Shown here one piece after another: positions 43,424 through 53,319 of a stretch of DNA of 64,000 nucleotides. Positions within the stretch are counted from its first letter, which is position 1; each line of letters opens with the position of its first letter. Below the pieces are notes generated by a model that was not told the origin of the DNA, did no database searches, and worked only from the letters and a program-made list of their open reading frames with translations. The DNA is from Bog-473 sp963742035 (lineage in GTDB: Bacteria; Actinomycetota; Acidimicrobiia; Acidimicrobiales; RAAP-2). The stretch covers positions 1-64,000 of the forward strand of contig CAVUKH010000002.1 in the NCBI GenBank assembly GCA_963742035.1, in the 5' to 3' direction. Both the position numbers and the translations under genes were made by a program.

Positions 43424-44170
43424 TCACGGGGCCGAATATCCACCGTCGACCACGAGCGCCGATCCTGTTGTCCAGCTCGAGCCCGCACCGGCCAGGTAGG
43501 AGTACGCGCCCACCAGGTCCGTTGCCGTGCCGAGACCGAGCGGATGGCGTGCCGCCACCGCGTCGAGGGCCTCCGGCGGCAGGTCGTCGTGGATGGCCGA
43601 CCGGAACGTGCCGGGGCACACGCAATTGACGCGTATGCCGTCGCGGGCGTATTCGACGGCCGCGACCTTGGCCAGTTGAATGACCGCCGCCTTGGTGGCG
43701 CAATACGGTGCGGCGTGGGACCACGCGGTCAGGCCGGAAACCGAGGCGGTCAGAATGATGGAGCCCGCGTGCTGGGGACGCATCACTCCGACCGCGGCCC
43801 GGATGCCGTTGACGGCACCGAGGACATTGACCCGGAAGGCGCGCTCCCAGTCCTCGGTCGTGAGGTTGTGGATGCGGCCGTTGGGGGAGAGCACGCCCGC
43901 GTTGCTGATCAGCACATCGAGGCGGCCGAAGCGCTCCACTGTCCGCGCCACGACCGCCTCGACCTGGTCGTGGTCGCTGACATCCGCCAGCATCGTCTCG
44001 ACGGAGCCGCCTGCGGGCCTGAGGCCGGCCACCGTGGCGTCCAACGTGGCCGCGCTCACGTCGCTGAGCATGAGATCGGTCGACGGTTCGCCGGCGAGCT
44101 GCTTGGACACGGCGGCACCGAGTGCCCCGCCCGCGCCGATGATCGTCACGACCCGTTGCGTCGTCGTCAT
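43424..44170 (-). CDS. SDR family oxidoreductase
   Basis: A 248-residue classical SDR with IGAGGALG for nucleotide binding, SNAG, an ILTASVSG serine strand, and YCATK in place of YxxxK, so the catalytic Tyr and Lys are kept. The C terminus VVDGGYSAP is typical. The ATG at 44170 overlaps the stop of the upstream SDR gene (ATGA), so the two are translated together. It is convergent with the TetR gene at 42768. Confidence 0.87.
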   Translation of the reverse strand: MTTTQRVVTIIGAGGALGAAVSKQLAGEPSTDLMLSDVSAATLDATVAGLRPAGGSVETMLADVSDHDQVEAVVARTVERFGRLDVLISNAGVLSPNGRIHNLTTEDWERAFRVNVLGAVNGIRAAVGVMRPQHAGSIILTASVSGLTAWSHAAPYCATKAAVIQLAKVAAVEYARDGIRVNCVCPGTFRSAIHDDLPPEALDAVAARHPLGLGTATDLVGAYSYLAGAGSSWTTGSALVVDGGYSAP

Positions 44171-44948
44171 ACCAACAAGTATCCGCCGTCGACGCTCAGC
44201 ACGGTGCCGGTGATGAAGGCGGACGCGTCGGAGGCCAGGAACTGATAGGCGGCGGCGAGATCGGTCGAGGTGCCCCAGCGCCGCTGCGCCGTGTGGCCGG
44301 TGATGGCCGCCGAGAGCTTGGGGTTGTGCACCCATTCGTCGGCGAGGGGCGACTCGAACCAGCCCGGTGCAACGACGTTGACCGTGATGCCGGCGGGAGC
44401 GAGGTCGAGCGCGAGGCCCTTGGCCACGCCGACCAGTCCGGCCTTGGACGCGCTGTAGGCGGACAGCCCCTTGCGCGGCCGTTCGCCCAGCACCGACCCG
44501 GTGAAGATGAGACGGCCCCCGTCACCCATGACGCGCGCCGCCGCGCGCGCGCACCCAGGAACGAGCCCGTCAGGTTGACCTCAATGACCTGGCGCCACGT
44601 GGAGGCCTCGGTCTCGCGCGGACCGGCCACCACCGGCGAGATCCCGGCATTGCAGATCCAGGCGTCGACACCGCCCCACTCGGCCACCGCGGCGTCGGCC
44701 ACCGCTTCGTTGAAGTCCTCGTCGGTCACGTCGCCGCTCAGCACCATGGACGTCCCCGGGAGGGCCGCCGCCACCGCCTTCAGATCCCGCTCCGTGCGGG
44801 CCACGAGCGCCACGGAGGCGCCGGCCTGCGAGAACGCATGGGCGAGCACCGCGCCGAGCCCGCGGCTGGCGCCGGTGATGACGACCCGCTTGCCCGAGAC
44901 CGCCCCCGGACCGGGGAACGACTCGGGTATCTCGATCTGCTCGATCAT
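44167..44948 (-). pseudogene. SDR family oxidoreductase, frameshifted
   Basis: The first part (MIEQIEIPESFPGPG, VVITGASRGLGAVLAHAF, CNAG, EVNLTGSFLGARA) and the last part (MGDGGRLIFTGSVLG, YSASKAGLVGVAKGLALDL, LSVDGGYLLV) form one normal SDR of about 260 residues, but in two frames. They part in an alternating GC run at 44541-44552. Removing one GC pair restores GARAAARVMGDGG. The start ATG at 44948 has GAGG about 7 nt upstream. All SDR motifs are otherwise intact, so the frameshift is recent or an assembly error. Confidence 0.85.
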
Positions 44949-44962
44949 CGTTTCCCTCGCGT

Positions 44963-44982
44963 TGTACCGACCAGTACAGTAC
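44963..44982. promoter_or_regulatory. Operator candidate, weaker copy of the 50456/53347 site
   Basis: TGTACCGACCAGTACAGTAC begins with the same ten bases as the sites at 50456 (complement) and 53347, then differs in the second half. It lies between the divergent SDR (44948) and E1 (44990) starts. TACAGT at 44975-44980 could be the -10 box of the E1 gene. Confidence 0.5.
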
Positions 44983-44989
44983 ACGTTCG

Positions 44990-46981
44990 ATGACCGTCGA
45001 TTTCCCGGCTCCCTCGCCCTTTTCGCTGGTCGACCTGCTCGAGATGCAGCGCCGCCTGCTGCTGATCCGGGGCTTCGAGGAGCGGGTGGCCGCGCTCTAC
45101 CGTGACGGCGAGGTCCCCGGTTTCGTCCACCTCTCCACCGGGCAGGAGGCGACGGCCGTGGGGGCCTGCTGGCCGCTGGGGGCGGCCGACGTCATCACGT
45201 CCACGCACCGGGGCCACGGCCACTGTCTGGCCAAGGGCCTGGAGCCGGCCGGCATGTTCGCCGAGCTCATGGGCAAGGACCAGGGCACCAACCGGGGGCG
45301 CGGCGGCTCCATGCACATCGCCGACCCGAAGCTCGGGATCTTCGGCGCCAACGGGATTGTGGCGGCCGGCGTCCCCATCGCGGCGGGGGCGGCGGTGGCG
45401 GCGCAACTCCGGGGTGACGGCAGCGTGACCGTGGCTTTCTTCGGCGACGGCGCGGTGGCGCAGGGCGCCTTCCATGAAGCGGTGAACCTCGCCGCCGTCT
45501 GGAAGCTCCCGGTGATCTTCTTCTGCGAGAACAACGGCTATGCCGAGTTCTCCCCGGCTGCCACCCAACATGCGGCGTCACTGGAGCAGCGGGCAGCCGG
45601 CTACGGCATTCCCTACGGCGCCGTGGACGGCAACGACGTGGTGGCGACGGCGTCCGCCATGGAGCACGTCGTCGACATGGTGCGCGGCGGTCGTGGGCCC
45701 TTCGTGGTGGAGGCCACGACCTACCGCTGGCACGGCCACTACGAGGGCGATCCCGAGCGCTACCGGTCGGTCGACGAGGTCGAGGAGTGGCGCGCCCGCG
45801 ATCCTCTCCTCGTGCACGAGGCGGCATTGCGCCAGGCCGGCGTCAGGGACGACGAGATCAAGGCGCTCGAAGCCTCGACGACCGCGCTGCTCGACGGTGC
45901 GGTCGAGGCGGCGCGCCGGCTGGCCGGCCCGGCCCCGGAGACCGTCACGGACTTCGTCCTGCGGGCGCGTCCGGCGCGGCCGGAGCCGCACCCCCCGGGC
46001 GAGGATGCGCCGGTGTTCCGCACCATGGATGCCGTTCGCTCCGCCCTGGCGGTCGAGCTGGCCGAGGACGACCGCGTCTTCGTCGCCGGCGTCGACGTCG
46101 GCGCCGGCGGCAACGTCTTCGGGCTCACGCGGGGCCTGGCCGAGGAGTTCCCCGGGCGCGTGCGGGACACGCCCATCTCCGAGACGGCCATCATGGGCCT
46201 CGGTGTGGGATCGGCCATGGCCGGCCTGCGCCCCGTGGTCGAGCTCATGTACCTCGACTTCATCGGGGTCTGCTTCGACCAATTGCTCAACCAGGCTGCC
46301 AAGCTGCCCTTCATGACCGGTGGCGCGGCGGAGATGGCTCTGACCGTGCGCACCCAGTTCGGCGCCGGCCGCTCGTCGGGCAGCCAGCACTCGCAGAGCC
46401 TGGAGGCGCTGCTGGCGCACATCCCGGGGTTGACCGTGGTGATGCCGTCCACCCCGGCCGACACCTACGGCCTGCTGCGGGCCGCCATTCAGGACCCCAA
46501 CCCGGTGGTGTTCATTGAGAACCGTCTGCTCTACGGCATGAAGGGGCCGCAACCGCCGCCCGACTACGTGCTGCCCATCGGGAAGTCCGCCGTGGTGCAC
46601 CCCGGCAGCGATATCACCGTCGTGTCGGTCTCGCGCATGGTGCACGAGGCGCTGGCCGCCGCGGTCACCTTGGAGTCCGAGGGCATCTCGGTCGAGGTCA
46701 TCGACCTCCGGACGGTGGCGCCGCTCGACATGGAGCCGATTTTGGCCTCGGTGCACAAGACGAGCCGGCTGCTCATTGCGCACGAGGCGGTCGTGCCGTT
46801 CGGCTTCGGCGCCGAGATCGCGGCGACCGTGGCCCGCGAGGGCTTCTGGGATCTCGATGCGCCGATCGAGCGCATCGGCGCCGCCCCGTCGCCGTCGCCC
46901 TACGCGCCCGACCTCGAGCGGGCCTGGCTGCCCGATCGCGACGACATCACTGCCGCCCTGCGCCGGCTGGCGGCGGTGTAG
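44990..46981 (+). CDS. Fused alpha/beta E1 subunit of a 2-oxoacid dehydrogenase complex
   Basis: A 663-residue thiamine diphosphate enzyme. The first ~330 residues are the alpha part with the ThDP motif GDGAVAQGAFHEAVNLAAVWKLP ending in ENN, the second ~330 the beta part (VDVGAGGNVFGLTRGLAEEF, MTGGAAEMALTVRTQFGAG, VIDLRTVAPLD). It oxidatively decarboxylates a 2-oxoacid and passes the acyl group to an E2. No E2 or E3 gene is in the window. The fused order is like that in some acetoin- or branched-chain-type E1 proteins. Its ATG is downstream of the operator at 44963. Confidence 0.88.
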   Translation: MTVDFPAPSPFSLVDLLEMQRRLLLIRGFEERVAALYRDGEVPGFVHLSTGQEATAVGACWPLGAADVITSTHRGHGHCLAKGLEPAGMFAELMGKDQGTNRGRGGSMHIADPKLGIFGANGIVAAGVPIAAGAAVAAQLRGDGSVTVAFFGDGAVAQGAFHEAVNLAAVWKLPVIFFCENNGYAEFSPAATQHAASLEQRAAGYGIPYGAVDGNDVVATASAMEHVVDMVRGGRGPFVVEATTYRWHGHYEGDPERYRSVDEVEEWRARDPLLVHEAALRQAGVRDDEIKALEASTTALLDGAVEAARRLAGPAPETVTDFVLRARPARPEPHPPGEDAPVFRTMDAVRSALAVELAEDDRVFVAGVDVGAGGNVFGLTRGLAEEFPGRVRDTPISETAIMGLGVGSAMAGLRPVVELMYLDFIGVCFDQLLNQAAKLPFMTGGAAEMALTVRTQFGAGRSSGSQHSQSLEALLAHIPGLTVVMPSTPADTYGLLRAAIQDPNPVVFIENRLLYGMKGPQPPPDYVLPIGKSAVVHPGSDITVVSVSRMVHEALAAAVTLESEGISVEVIDLRTVAPLDMEPILASVHKTSRLLIAHEAVVPFGFGAEIAATVAREGFWDLDAPIERIGAAPSPSPYAPDLERAWLPDRDDITAALRRLAAV

Positions 46982-46982
46982 C

Positions 46983-47001
46983 GCGGCCGCGGCGCGGCCG
47001 C
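46983..47001. terminator. Perfect GC hairpin between convergent genes
   Basis: GCGGCCGC-GGC-GCGGCCGC can form an 8-bp stem. It lies in the 24-nt gap between the stops of the E1 gene (46981) and the convergent acyl-CoA dehydrogenase (47006), so it may end transcription from both sides. No T-run follows. Confidence 0.4.
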
Positions 47002-47005
47002 CTCC

Positions 47006-48151
47006 TCAGCAGCCCAACTGCCGGGCGATGACGAGATGTTGTATTTCGTTGGTCCCCTCGCCGATCTCGAGCACCTTGGCGTCGCAGTAGAAGCGGGCGA
47101 CGGGCGTCTCGAGCATGTAGCCCAGGCCGCCGTGGATCTGGACCGCTTCCGACGCCGCCCAGGCCGCCACCCGGCTCGCCTTGAGCTTCGCCATGGCCGC
47201 TTCCTTCTGGAACGGTTGGCCGGCGTCGCGCAGCGAGGCGGCGCGGTAGGTGAGCCAGCGCGCCGCCTCCACCTCCGTGGCGATGTCAGCCAACTTGAAC
47301 TGCACCGCTTGGAACGACGAAATGGGCTGGCCGAACTGGTGACGTTCGCGGGCGTAGGCGGTGGCCAGGTCGAGGACGGCCTGGGTCAGGCTGAGCGACA
47401 GCGCCGCGATGGAGATCCGCCCGACTTCCAGCGTGCGCAGGAACTGGCCGAGCCCGAGGTTCGGATCACCGAGGAGGTGCTCGTCGGGCACCCAGACGTC
47501 GTCGAGGTAGAGCTCGCGGGTGTCGAGGCCCCGCCAGCCGATGCCGCGCATCTTCGGCCCCATGGTGAAACCGGGTGTGTCCTTCTCGACCACCAGGCTG
47601 GCGAAGCCTTCACGGCCGTCGACGCCGTCGGTCCGCGCCAGCAGGGTGACGCCGAACGACATGTCGGTCCCCGCGTTGGAGATGAAGGTCTTGCGGCCGT
47701 TGAGCAGCCACCCGCCGTCCCTTCGCTCGGCCCGGGTCCTGATGCCGCGCGCGTCGGAGCCGGCGTCGGGCTCGGTGAGCCCGAACGCACCCAGCACGCG
47801 ACCTTCGGCCAGCGGGCGCAGCCAGCGCTCGCGCTGGTCGTCGTTCCCGAAGAGGAGGAGGGGGAGCGAGCCGATGGTGACGTGGGCCTGCCAGGCCGCG
47901 GCGACGGACTGGTCCGCCTGGCCGATCTGCTCCATGGCGGCGACGAAGCCGACGGTCGACATGCCGATCCCGCCCCACCGTTCGGGAACGAGCATGCCGA
48001 GCAGGCCCAGCGCACCCATTTCGCGCAAGAGGTCGGTCGGGCATCGTGCCTCGTCCCAGGCCACGGGCGCCCGGAGGGCTATCTCGCGCTGGGCGAAGTC
48101 GCGGCAGAGGCCGACGAGGTCGCGTTCGGTCTCGTTGAGTGAGAAGTCCAT
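47006..48151 (-). CDS. Acyl-CoA dehydrogenase
   Basis: A 381-residue flavoprotein of normal ACAD length. It has FGLTEPDAGSDARG in the FAD/substrate-binding part, IQHGGxGY-type IHGGLGYMLETPVARFYCDAKVLEIGEGTNEIQ near the end with the catalytic Glu in EGTNEIQ, and RHQFGQPISSFQAVQFKLADIA in the helical domain. It introduces a trans-2 double bond into an acyl-CoA. It follows the MFE-2-like SDR by 20 nt and the amidohydrolase on the same strand, forming a three-gene unit. Confidence 0.93.
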   Translation of the reverse strand: MDFSLNETERDLVGLCRDFAQREIALRAPVAWDEARCPTDLLREMGALGLLGMLVPERWGGIGMSTVGFVAAMEQIGQADQSVAAAWQAHVTIGSLPLLLFGNDDQRERWLRPLAEGRVLGAFGLTEPDAGSDARGIRTRAERRDGGWLLNGRKTFISNAGTDMSFGVTLLARTDGVDGREGFASLVVEKDTPGFTMGPKMRGIGWRGLDTRELYLDDVWVPDEHLLGDPNLGLGQFLRTLEVGRISIAALSLSLTQAVLDLATAYARERHQFGQPISSFQAVQFKLADIATEVEAARWLTYRAASLRDAGQPFQKEAAMAKLKASRVAAWAASEAVQIHGGLGYMLETPVARFYCDAKVLEIGEGTNEIQHLVIARQLGC

Positions 48152-48171
48152 CGATCCGGCGCTCCCTCAGC

Positions 48172-49077
48172 TCACTCGTCGGCCCGCAGGTGGGACAGGA
48201 ACGAGGCCGACCAGTCGGGAAGGTCGCGTGGGACGACGTAACCCACCTCGCTGACGATCTCGTCCCAGTGCTCCGCCACGTCCTCAATGGTCGGCGTCGC
48301 GGCGACGTAGCCCGGGGTTGAGGCAATGAAGATGCGGGCGAACCGACCGGCGCCGGCGGCGAACAGCTCCCCGTTGACCGGGCAGGCCTCGTGGGCCAGG
48401 AAGGCCACCAGCGGCGCCACCTGGCCCGGCGCCAGGGGCGACGCCGCGTCGTTCTCATCGGCGTCCGGTCCGGCCATGCGTGTCATGGCCGCCGGTGCGA
48501 TGAGATTGACCTTTATGCCGTGGGCTTCGCTCATGGTGGCGATGCTGCGTGTGAGCCCGATGACGCCGCCCTTGGCCGTGGCGTAGGAGAGGTTCTTGGG
48601 TAGGCCGAAGACCCCGGACGACGTCGTCATGACGATGCGCCCGTAGCCCTGCTCGACCATGGTGGGCCACGCCGCCCGCGTCGTGTTGAACGACCCCACG
48701 ACGTGGACGGCGAGATGCCGCTGCAGGCTCTCGGCGTCGACGTCGGGCAGGCCGCCCCACTGCATGATGCCGGCGTTGTTGATCAGGATGTCGAGCCGTC
48801 CGAACCGCTCGAGGGCCGCCGCGACCAGCGCCTCCGCGCCCTCGGCCGAGGCGACGTCGTGCTCGTCGGCCAGCGCCGCGCCGCCCGCCTCCTCTATCTC
48901 GGTCGCCACGGCGGACGCCACTGCGCCATCGGCCCCGACCCCGTGCATGGAGCCGCCGAGGTCGTTGACGACGACGCCGGCACCACGGCCGGCGAGGAGG
49001 AGTGCGTAGGCCCGGCCGATGCCGCGGCCCGCGCCCGTGACGACCGCGACGCGTCCCTCGAAACCGTGCACGTCCAC
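48172..49077 (-). CDS. SDR, (3R)-hydroxyacyl-CoA dehydrogenase/MFE-2-like
   Basis: A 301-residue SDR of the multifunctional-enzyme type-2 dehydrogenase class. It has VVTGAGRGIGRAYALLLAGRGAGVVVNDLGG with the characteristic extra loop (SMHGVGADGAVASAVATEI), NNAG, TTSSGVFG and YATAKGG. The C-terminal extension beyond residue 240 is also like HSD17B4. It would oxidise a 3-hydroxyacyl-CoA, coupled with the acyl-CoA dehydrogenase downstream. Confidence 0.85.
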   Translation of the reverse strand: MDVHGFEGRVAVVTGAGRGIGRAYALLLAGRGAGVVVNDLGGSMHGVGADGAVASAVATEIEEAGGAALADEHDVASAEGAEALVAAALERFGRLDILINNAGIMQWGGLPDVDAESLQRHLAVHVVGSFNTTRAAWPTMVEQGYGRIVMTTSSGVFGLPKNLSYATAKGGVIGLTRSIATMSEAHGIKVNLIAPAAMTRMAGPDADENDAASPLAPGQVAPLVAFLAHEACPVNGELFAAGAGRFARIFIASTPGYVAATPTIEDVAEHWDEIVSEVGYVVPRDLPDWSASFLSHLRADE

Positions 49078-49119
49078 GTCGACCCCGCCTTCGCTGTCGT
49101 GGCCGGCTGCGTGCGCGGT

Positions 49120-50379
49120 CTAGTTGGCCGACGGCACCGCAGCGAGCGGCGCATGGAACCCGAGGAGGTCGCCGAGCGTGCCGCCGACCATGGCGGCGCG
49201 CTCGTCGTCGGGCACGCCCGCGAACAGCTGGCTCATGAGTTGCTTGCTGCCCCGGAAGGTGCCCTCCGCGTGTGGGTAGTCGTTGCCCCAGACGATCGAC
49301 GACAGTCCGGTGATGTGGCGGCAGGCCACCGCCACGGGGTCGTCCTGGAACGACACGTGGAACTGGCGCTTGACGTACTCGCTCGGCATGAGCGGGTAGG
49401 GCCACTTCTCGTTCAGCCGGAAGAGGCGGGCGATCCCGCTCTGCTCGGTAGCCGGCACCTCGTCGTTCCAGACCCCGAGCCACCAGTCGGCGTCCTGGCC
49501 GATGCCGGTGATCCAGCACTTGTCCATGCTGCCCACCAGCGAGGCCAGCCAGTGTGCGTTGAATTCGATCAGGGCGAAGTGCAGGTCGGGGTAGCGCTCG
49601 GCCACGCCGCCACCGATGAGCTCGCAGATGAGCTGCTGGGGCACAATGGTGCTGTAGATCGCTTGCGTGACCATGCGCTTCGAGGCCGACTTCTCGGTCA
49701 CGGGCTGGTTGACTTCGGCGGCGTTCTGCATGACGACCTTCAGGGTGGTCGACGTGGGGTCGTTGACCTTGATCCCCCCGGTCTGTGTGTGGAAGAACAC
49801 GTGGAGGCCGGCAGCCTGGGTGGCGGCCCAGACGGGGTCGAAGTCCCGGGAGTAGTAGGGCTTGGGTGGCGTCGCCGGCAGGAGGATGGCCCGGAAGCCG
49901 AGGGCGGCGGCGCGCTCGATCTCCACCACGGCGTCGTCCACGTCCGTCAGCGGAATGGGTGCGGTCGGGGCCAGGCGCGAGAAGTAGGACCCGAAACGCT
50001 CGGCGACGTAGTCGTTGTAGACGCGGGCATGGGCGATGGAGAGCTCGTGGTCGTCGGAGTAGAGGCCGAACAACGACAGGTTCGGGTGCATGACCCCGAC
50101 GTCGACGCCATCGGCATTGAGATCCTCAATGATGATGTCGGGGTCGCCCTCGGGCATGCGCCCGCCCGTCTGGCGGTAACGCGAGATCGTCCATCCCTCG
50201 AAGCCGGGCGTGTGCAACCGTCGGAACTTGGTGGCGCCGCCTTCCACCAGCGGCTCGATCTCGAAGTCGTCCTCCCAGACTCCGCGGTCCCGCAGGTTCT
50301 TCGGGAGGCGTGTCACGAAGAGGTCGGTGGGTTCGAGGATGTGCCCGTCAGCGGAGATGACAAGGTGCTTCTCTGTCAT
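49120..50379 (-). CDS. Amidohydrolase family protein (PF04909 type)
   Basis: A 419-residue TIM-barrel hydrolase. Metal ligands lie in VISADGHILEP, HVFFHTQTGG and IVWGNDYPHAEGTFRG. It differs from the amidohydrolase at 27289 (SADGH versus SADDH). It is the first gene of the unit with the MFE-2-like SDR and acyl-CoA dehydrogenase. Its promoter overlaps the 20-bp operator at 50456; on this strand a TAGAAT -10 box is visible at 50452-50457. Confidence 0.88.
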   Translation of the reverse strand: MTEKHLVISADGHILEPTDLFVTRLPKNLRDRGVWEDDFEIEPLVEGGATKFRRLHTPGFEGWTISRYRQTGGRMPEGDPDIIIEDLNADGVDVGVMHPNLSLFGLYSDDHELSIAHARVYNDYVAERFGSYFSRLAPTAPIPLTDVDDAVVEIERAAALGFRAILLPATPPKPYYSRDFDPVWAATQAAGLHVFFHTQTGGIKVNDPTSTTLKVVMQNAAEVNQPVTEKSASKRMVTQAIYSTIVPQQLICELIGGGVAERYPDLHFALIEFNAHWLASLVGSMDKCWITGIGQDADWWLGVWNDEVPATEQSGIARLFRLNEKWPYPLMPSEYVKRQFHVSFQDDPVAVACRHITGLSSIVWGNDYPHAEGTFRGSKQLMSQLFAGVPDDERAAMVGGTLGDLLGFHAPLAAVPSAN

Positions 50380-50455
50380 GGTTGTGCCCTTCCTGCGCGG
50401 GGACGCAAGATCGATGTCCGAGCGCGCGCGGACGCGGTACTCTGACGGCCGATTC

Positions 50456-50475
50456 TAGACCAACCGGTCGGTACA
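50456..50475. promoter_or_regulatory. 20-bp operator, divergent amidohydrolase/cyclase promoter
   Basis: TAGACCAACCGGTCGGTACA is the reverse complement of the site at 53347 with one mismatch. The core ACCAACCGGTCGGT is a near-perfect palindrome, typical of TetR dimers. It adjoins a TAGAAT -10 box for the amidohydrolase on the minus strand. The opposite gene is the cyclase at 50529. Confidence 0.7.
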
Positions 50476-50528
50476 GACAACGCCGTCGCACCGGCGTCGC
50501 ATCGGGGCGATCAGAAGGAGATGAGGGC

Positions 50529-51588
50529 ATGAGCAAGCGGTGGAAGGAGCGCCCGCCCGGCTCGACCTGGGGCGACTGGGGCGACGACGACGAACTCGGG
50601 CGCATCAACCTGCTGACGCCCGAAAAGGTGCTCCAGGGCGTGCGCGAGGTGGAGGCGGGCATCAGCTTCTGTCTCAGTCTGCCGCTCGACTATCCCGGCG
50701 GGACCGCGCTGAACCAGCGGCGCCACCCGCCCGTGATCTCGCCGACCGAGGACATGGACGGCAACCCGGACACCTTCTACAACGTCGCGATGAGCAGCAT
50801 GGACAAGTTCGGTGATCCCAAGTACGTCGACGTCTGGGCGGACGACGTGGTGACGCTCTCACTGCAGTACTCGACGCAGTGGGACTCGCTGGCACACGTC
50901 GGGGCCGAGTTCGACGCCGACGGCGACGGCATCGACGAGGCGGTGTACTACAACGGCTACCGCGCCGGCGAGGACCTGGTCGGTCCGAAAGCCGACGCCG
51001 CAGGCGACGGCGGGCGGCATCGCTGCTTCGCCCACCACCTCGGCCTGGAGCACATGGCGGCCGCCGGGGTGCAGGGCCGGGGCGTCCTGGTCGACCTGGC
51101 CCACCACCTGGGCCACGACTGGCGTGGCGTCGACCGCGAGACCCTGGAGGCGATTATGGCGGCCGACAACGTGGTCGTCGAACCTGGCGACATGCTGCTG
51201 CTCCACACCGGGTTCGCCACCGAGGTCCTGCGTTGGGAACGCAATCCCGACCCGGTGAAGATCCACACGCTGTGCTCGTATCTCGATGCCGCGCGACGAG
51301 TCACTGCTCGAATGGATCGCCGACTCGCAGATCGCCGCGCTGGTGGCGGACAACTATGCCGTGGAGGGGATGGTGGGCAAGGACCGCGACGAGAGCCGGC
51401 ACTCCTTCCTTCCCATCCACAACCTCTGCCTCTTCAAGCTGGGCGTCCCGCTCGGCGAGATGTGGTACCTGCACGAGCTGGCGGCGTGGCTGCGCGAGCA
51501 CGACCGGAGCCGGTTCCTGCTCACGGCGCCGCCGCTGCGGCTTCCCGGGGTGGTCGGCTCGCCGCTGACGCCGGTGGCGACCGTCTGA
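50529..51588 (+). pseudogene. Cyclase-family hydrolase, frameshifted
   Basis: A metal-dependent hydrolase of the cyclase/kynurenine-formamidase family. The main part (GDWGDDDELGRINLLTPEKV, STQWDSLAHVGAEFDADGDG, YYNGYRAGEDL, RGVLVDLAHHLGHDW, PGDMLLLHTGF) ends after CSYLDA. The last ~100 residues (RDESLLEWIADSQIAALVAD to VVGSPLTPVATV) continue in the next frame. Deleting one G near 51289-51294 gives LDARDESLLEW. The ATG at 50529 has AAGGAG about 9 nt upstream. An intact gene of about 350 residues is expected. Confidence 0.82.
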
Positions 51589-51598
51589 GCGGAGCCGG

Positions 51599-53264
51599 TC
51601 ACCGGGCTCTCGGACCGGACTGTTCGCCGCAGCCCGAGAAGATGAAGGCCTCGTAGTCGGTCTCCCTGACCTTGGCGATGTCCGCCAGGAGCTTCGGCCG
51701 GCCGGCCGAGTTCAAGAGGTACTTGCGGGGCTTCCCGGGGATGTTCGTCCCGAAGTAGTAGCTGCTCTCCCCGAAAGCGGGGGCCTTGGTCGCCCAGCGG
51801 TCCACCATGGCGGTCCACTTCTCCTCGGCGGACTCGGAGACCTCAATGGCGTTGCAGCCCCTCTTCCGCAGATGCACCAGGGTCTCGGTGACGAAGTCCA
51901 CCTGATCGCCGTTGTAGCGCGGGTTGTTGCCGGCGGCGGCATGGGGGCCGCCCGGGAAGAAGAAGTTGGGGAATCCGGCGGTCTGAATCCCGAGGAAGGT
52001 CTTCGGACCATCGGCCCAGTGGTCCATCGAGCGCGAGGCCGCCGCGGCCCCGGATGCCCATGCGCGCCAGGGCGCCGGTCCCGAAGTCGAAGCCGGTGGC
52101 CCAGACGATGATGTCGAATTCCCGATGGGCGTCGGTGGTCTGAATGCCGTCGGCGGTCACCCGGACCATCGGCGTCGCCTGCAGGTCGACCAGCTCCACG
52201 TTGGCCTTGTTGTAGACCTCGAAGTACGCGGTGACGAAGGGTGGGCGCTTCTCGCCGAACCGGTGATCCTTGGGGATGAGCCTGTCCGCCGTGTCGGGGT
52301 CCTCGACGATGCCCCGGATCTTGTCGGCCAGGAAGGCGCACCACGCCGCGTTGGCCTCGCCGTCGAACATCACGTCGCTGTAGTTGCTGGTGAGCTTCGA
52401 GAAGCCTCGGCTCCTCCACATCCCCTCGAAGAACGCAGCGCGCTCCTCCTCGGTGTCGTCGAAGGCGCCCCGGTCGTGCGGGACGTGGAGGAAGCCGCTG
52501 GGCGACGTGTTCAGCGTGGCGCGGATCGACTCGAAGTCCTTGCGGAGCTGCGCCTGCTCGTCGGGCGTGATGGGCGCGTTGTTGAGCGGCGTGCACCAGT
52601 TGGGTGAGCGCTGCAGCACCGTCAGCGAGGCCGCAGTCTCGGCGATGACCGGAATGATCTGCACCCCGCTGGAGCCGGTGCCGACGACCGCCACCCGCTT
52701 GCCGGTGAAGTCGACGGACGCGTCCGGCCAGAGACCCGTATGGTACGTCTCGCCCTCGAAGTCCTCGCGGCCGGGCACGTCGGGGAAGTAGGGGATGGAG
52801 AGGACCCCGGTGGCGGCCACGAAGTGGTGGGTCCGGACGACCCTGCCGCTGTCGTCGGTGACGGTCCACAGCGCGGCCCGCTCGTCGTACTCGGCCGACG
52901 TCACGCGGGCGCCGAAGCGCATGTGGCGCCGGAGGTCGAACCGGTCCACCACGTGGTTCAGGTAGCGCTCGATCTCGGGCTGCTCGGCGAAGTGCTCCTG
53001 CCACACCCACTCCTCGAAGAGCTCCCGCGAGAAGAGGTAGGCGTAGGTGTAGCTCTCCGAGTCAAAGCGCGCCCCCGGGTAGCGATTCCAGTACCAGGTG
53101 CCCCCGACGCCCTCGCCCGCCTCGAGCAGCTGCACGGTGAAGCCCGCTTCCCGGGCCAGGTAGAGCTGGTAGATACCGGTAATGCCCCCGCCCACGACGA
53201 GCACGTCGACATCGGCGGTGGGCCTGCCCGTGGTCTGGTCGGATGTGGCTTCGGGGGATGTCAT
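51599..53264 (-). pseudogene. Baeyer-Villiger-type flavin monooxygenase, frameshifted
   Basis: A class I BVMO. The first FAD motif is VVGGGITGIYQLYLARE, the BVMO fingerprint is FEGETYHTGLWP and the second Rossmann motif is VVGTGSSGVQI. After GIRGRGGLAL the homology shifts frame to DHWADGPKTFLGIQTAGFP, continuing to RETDYEAFIFSG. Deleting one base at about 52024-52045 gives one protein of about 554 residues. It would insert oxygen next to a ketone, a step in ring opening. The ATG at 53264 has GGAGG close upstream. Confidence 0.85.
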
Positions 53265-53319
53265 GGGCCTCCGCGGCAAGGAGCGGGTCACGGGCGCGTG
53301 GGGCCCACGGGCAGACACA

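Noticed and set aside
46983..47001. A CRISPR or other repeat element at the GCGGCCGC pair
   Set aside because: Only two palindromic copies in a 24-nt gap between convergent stops; a hairpin terminator is simpler.
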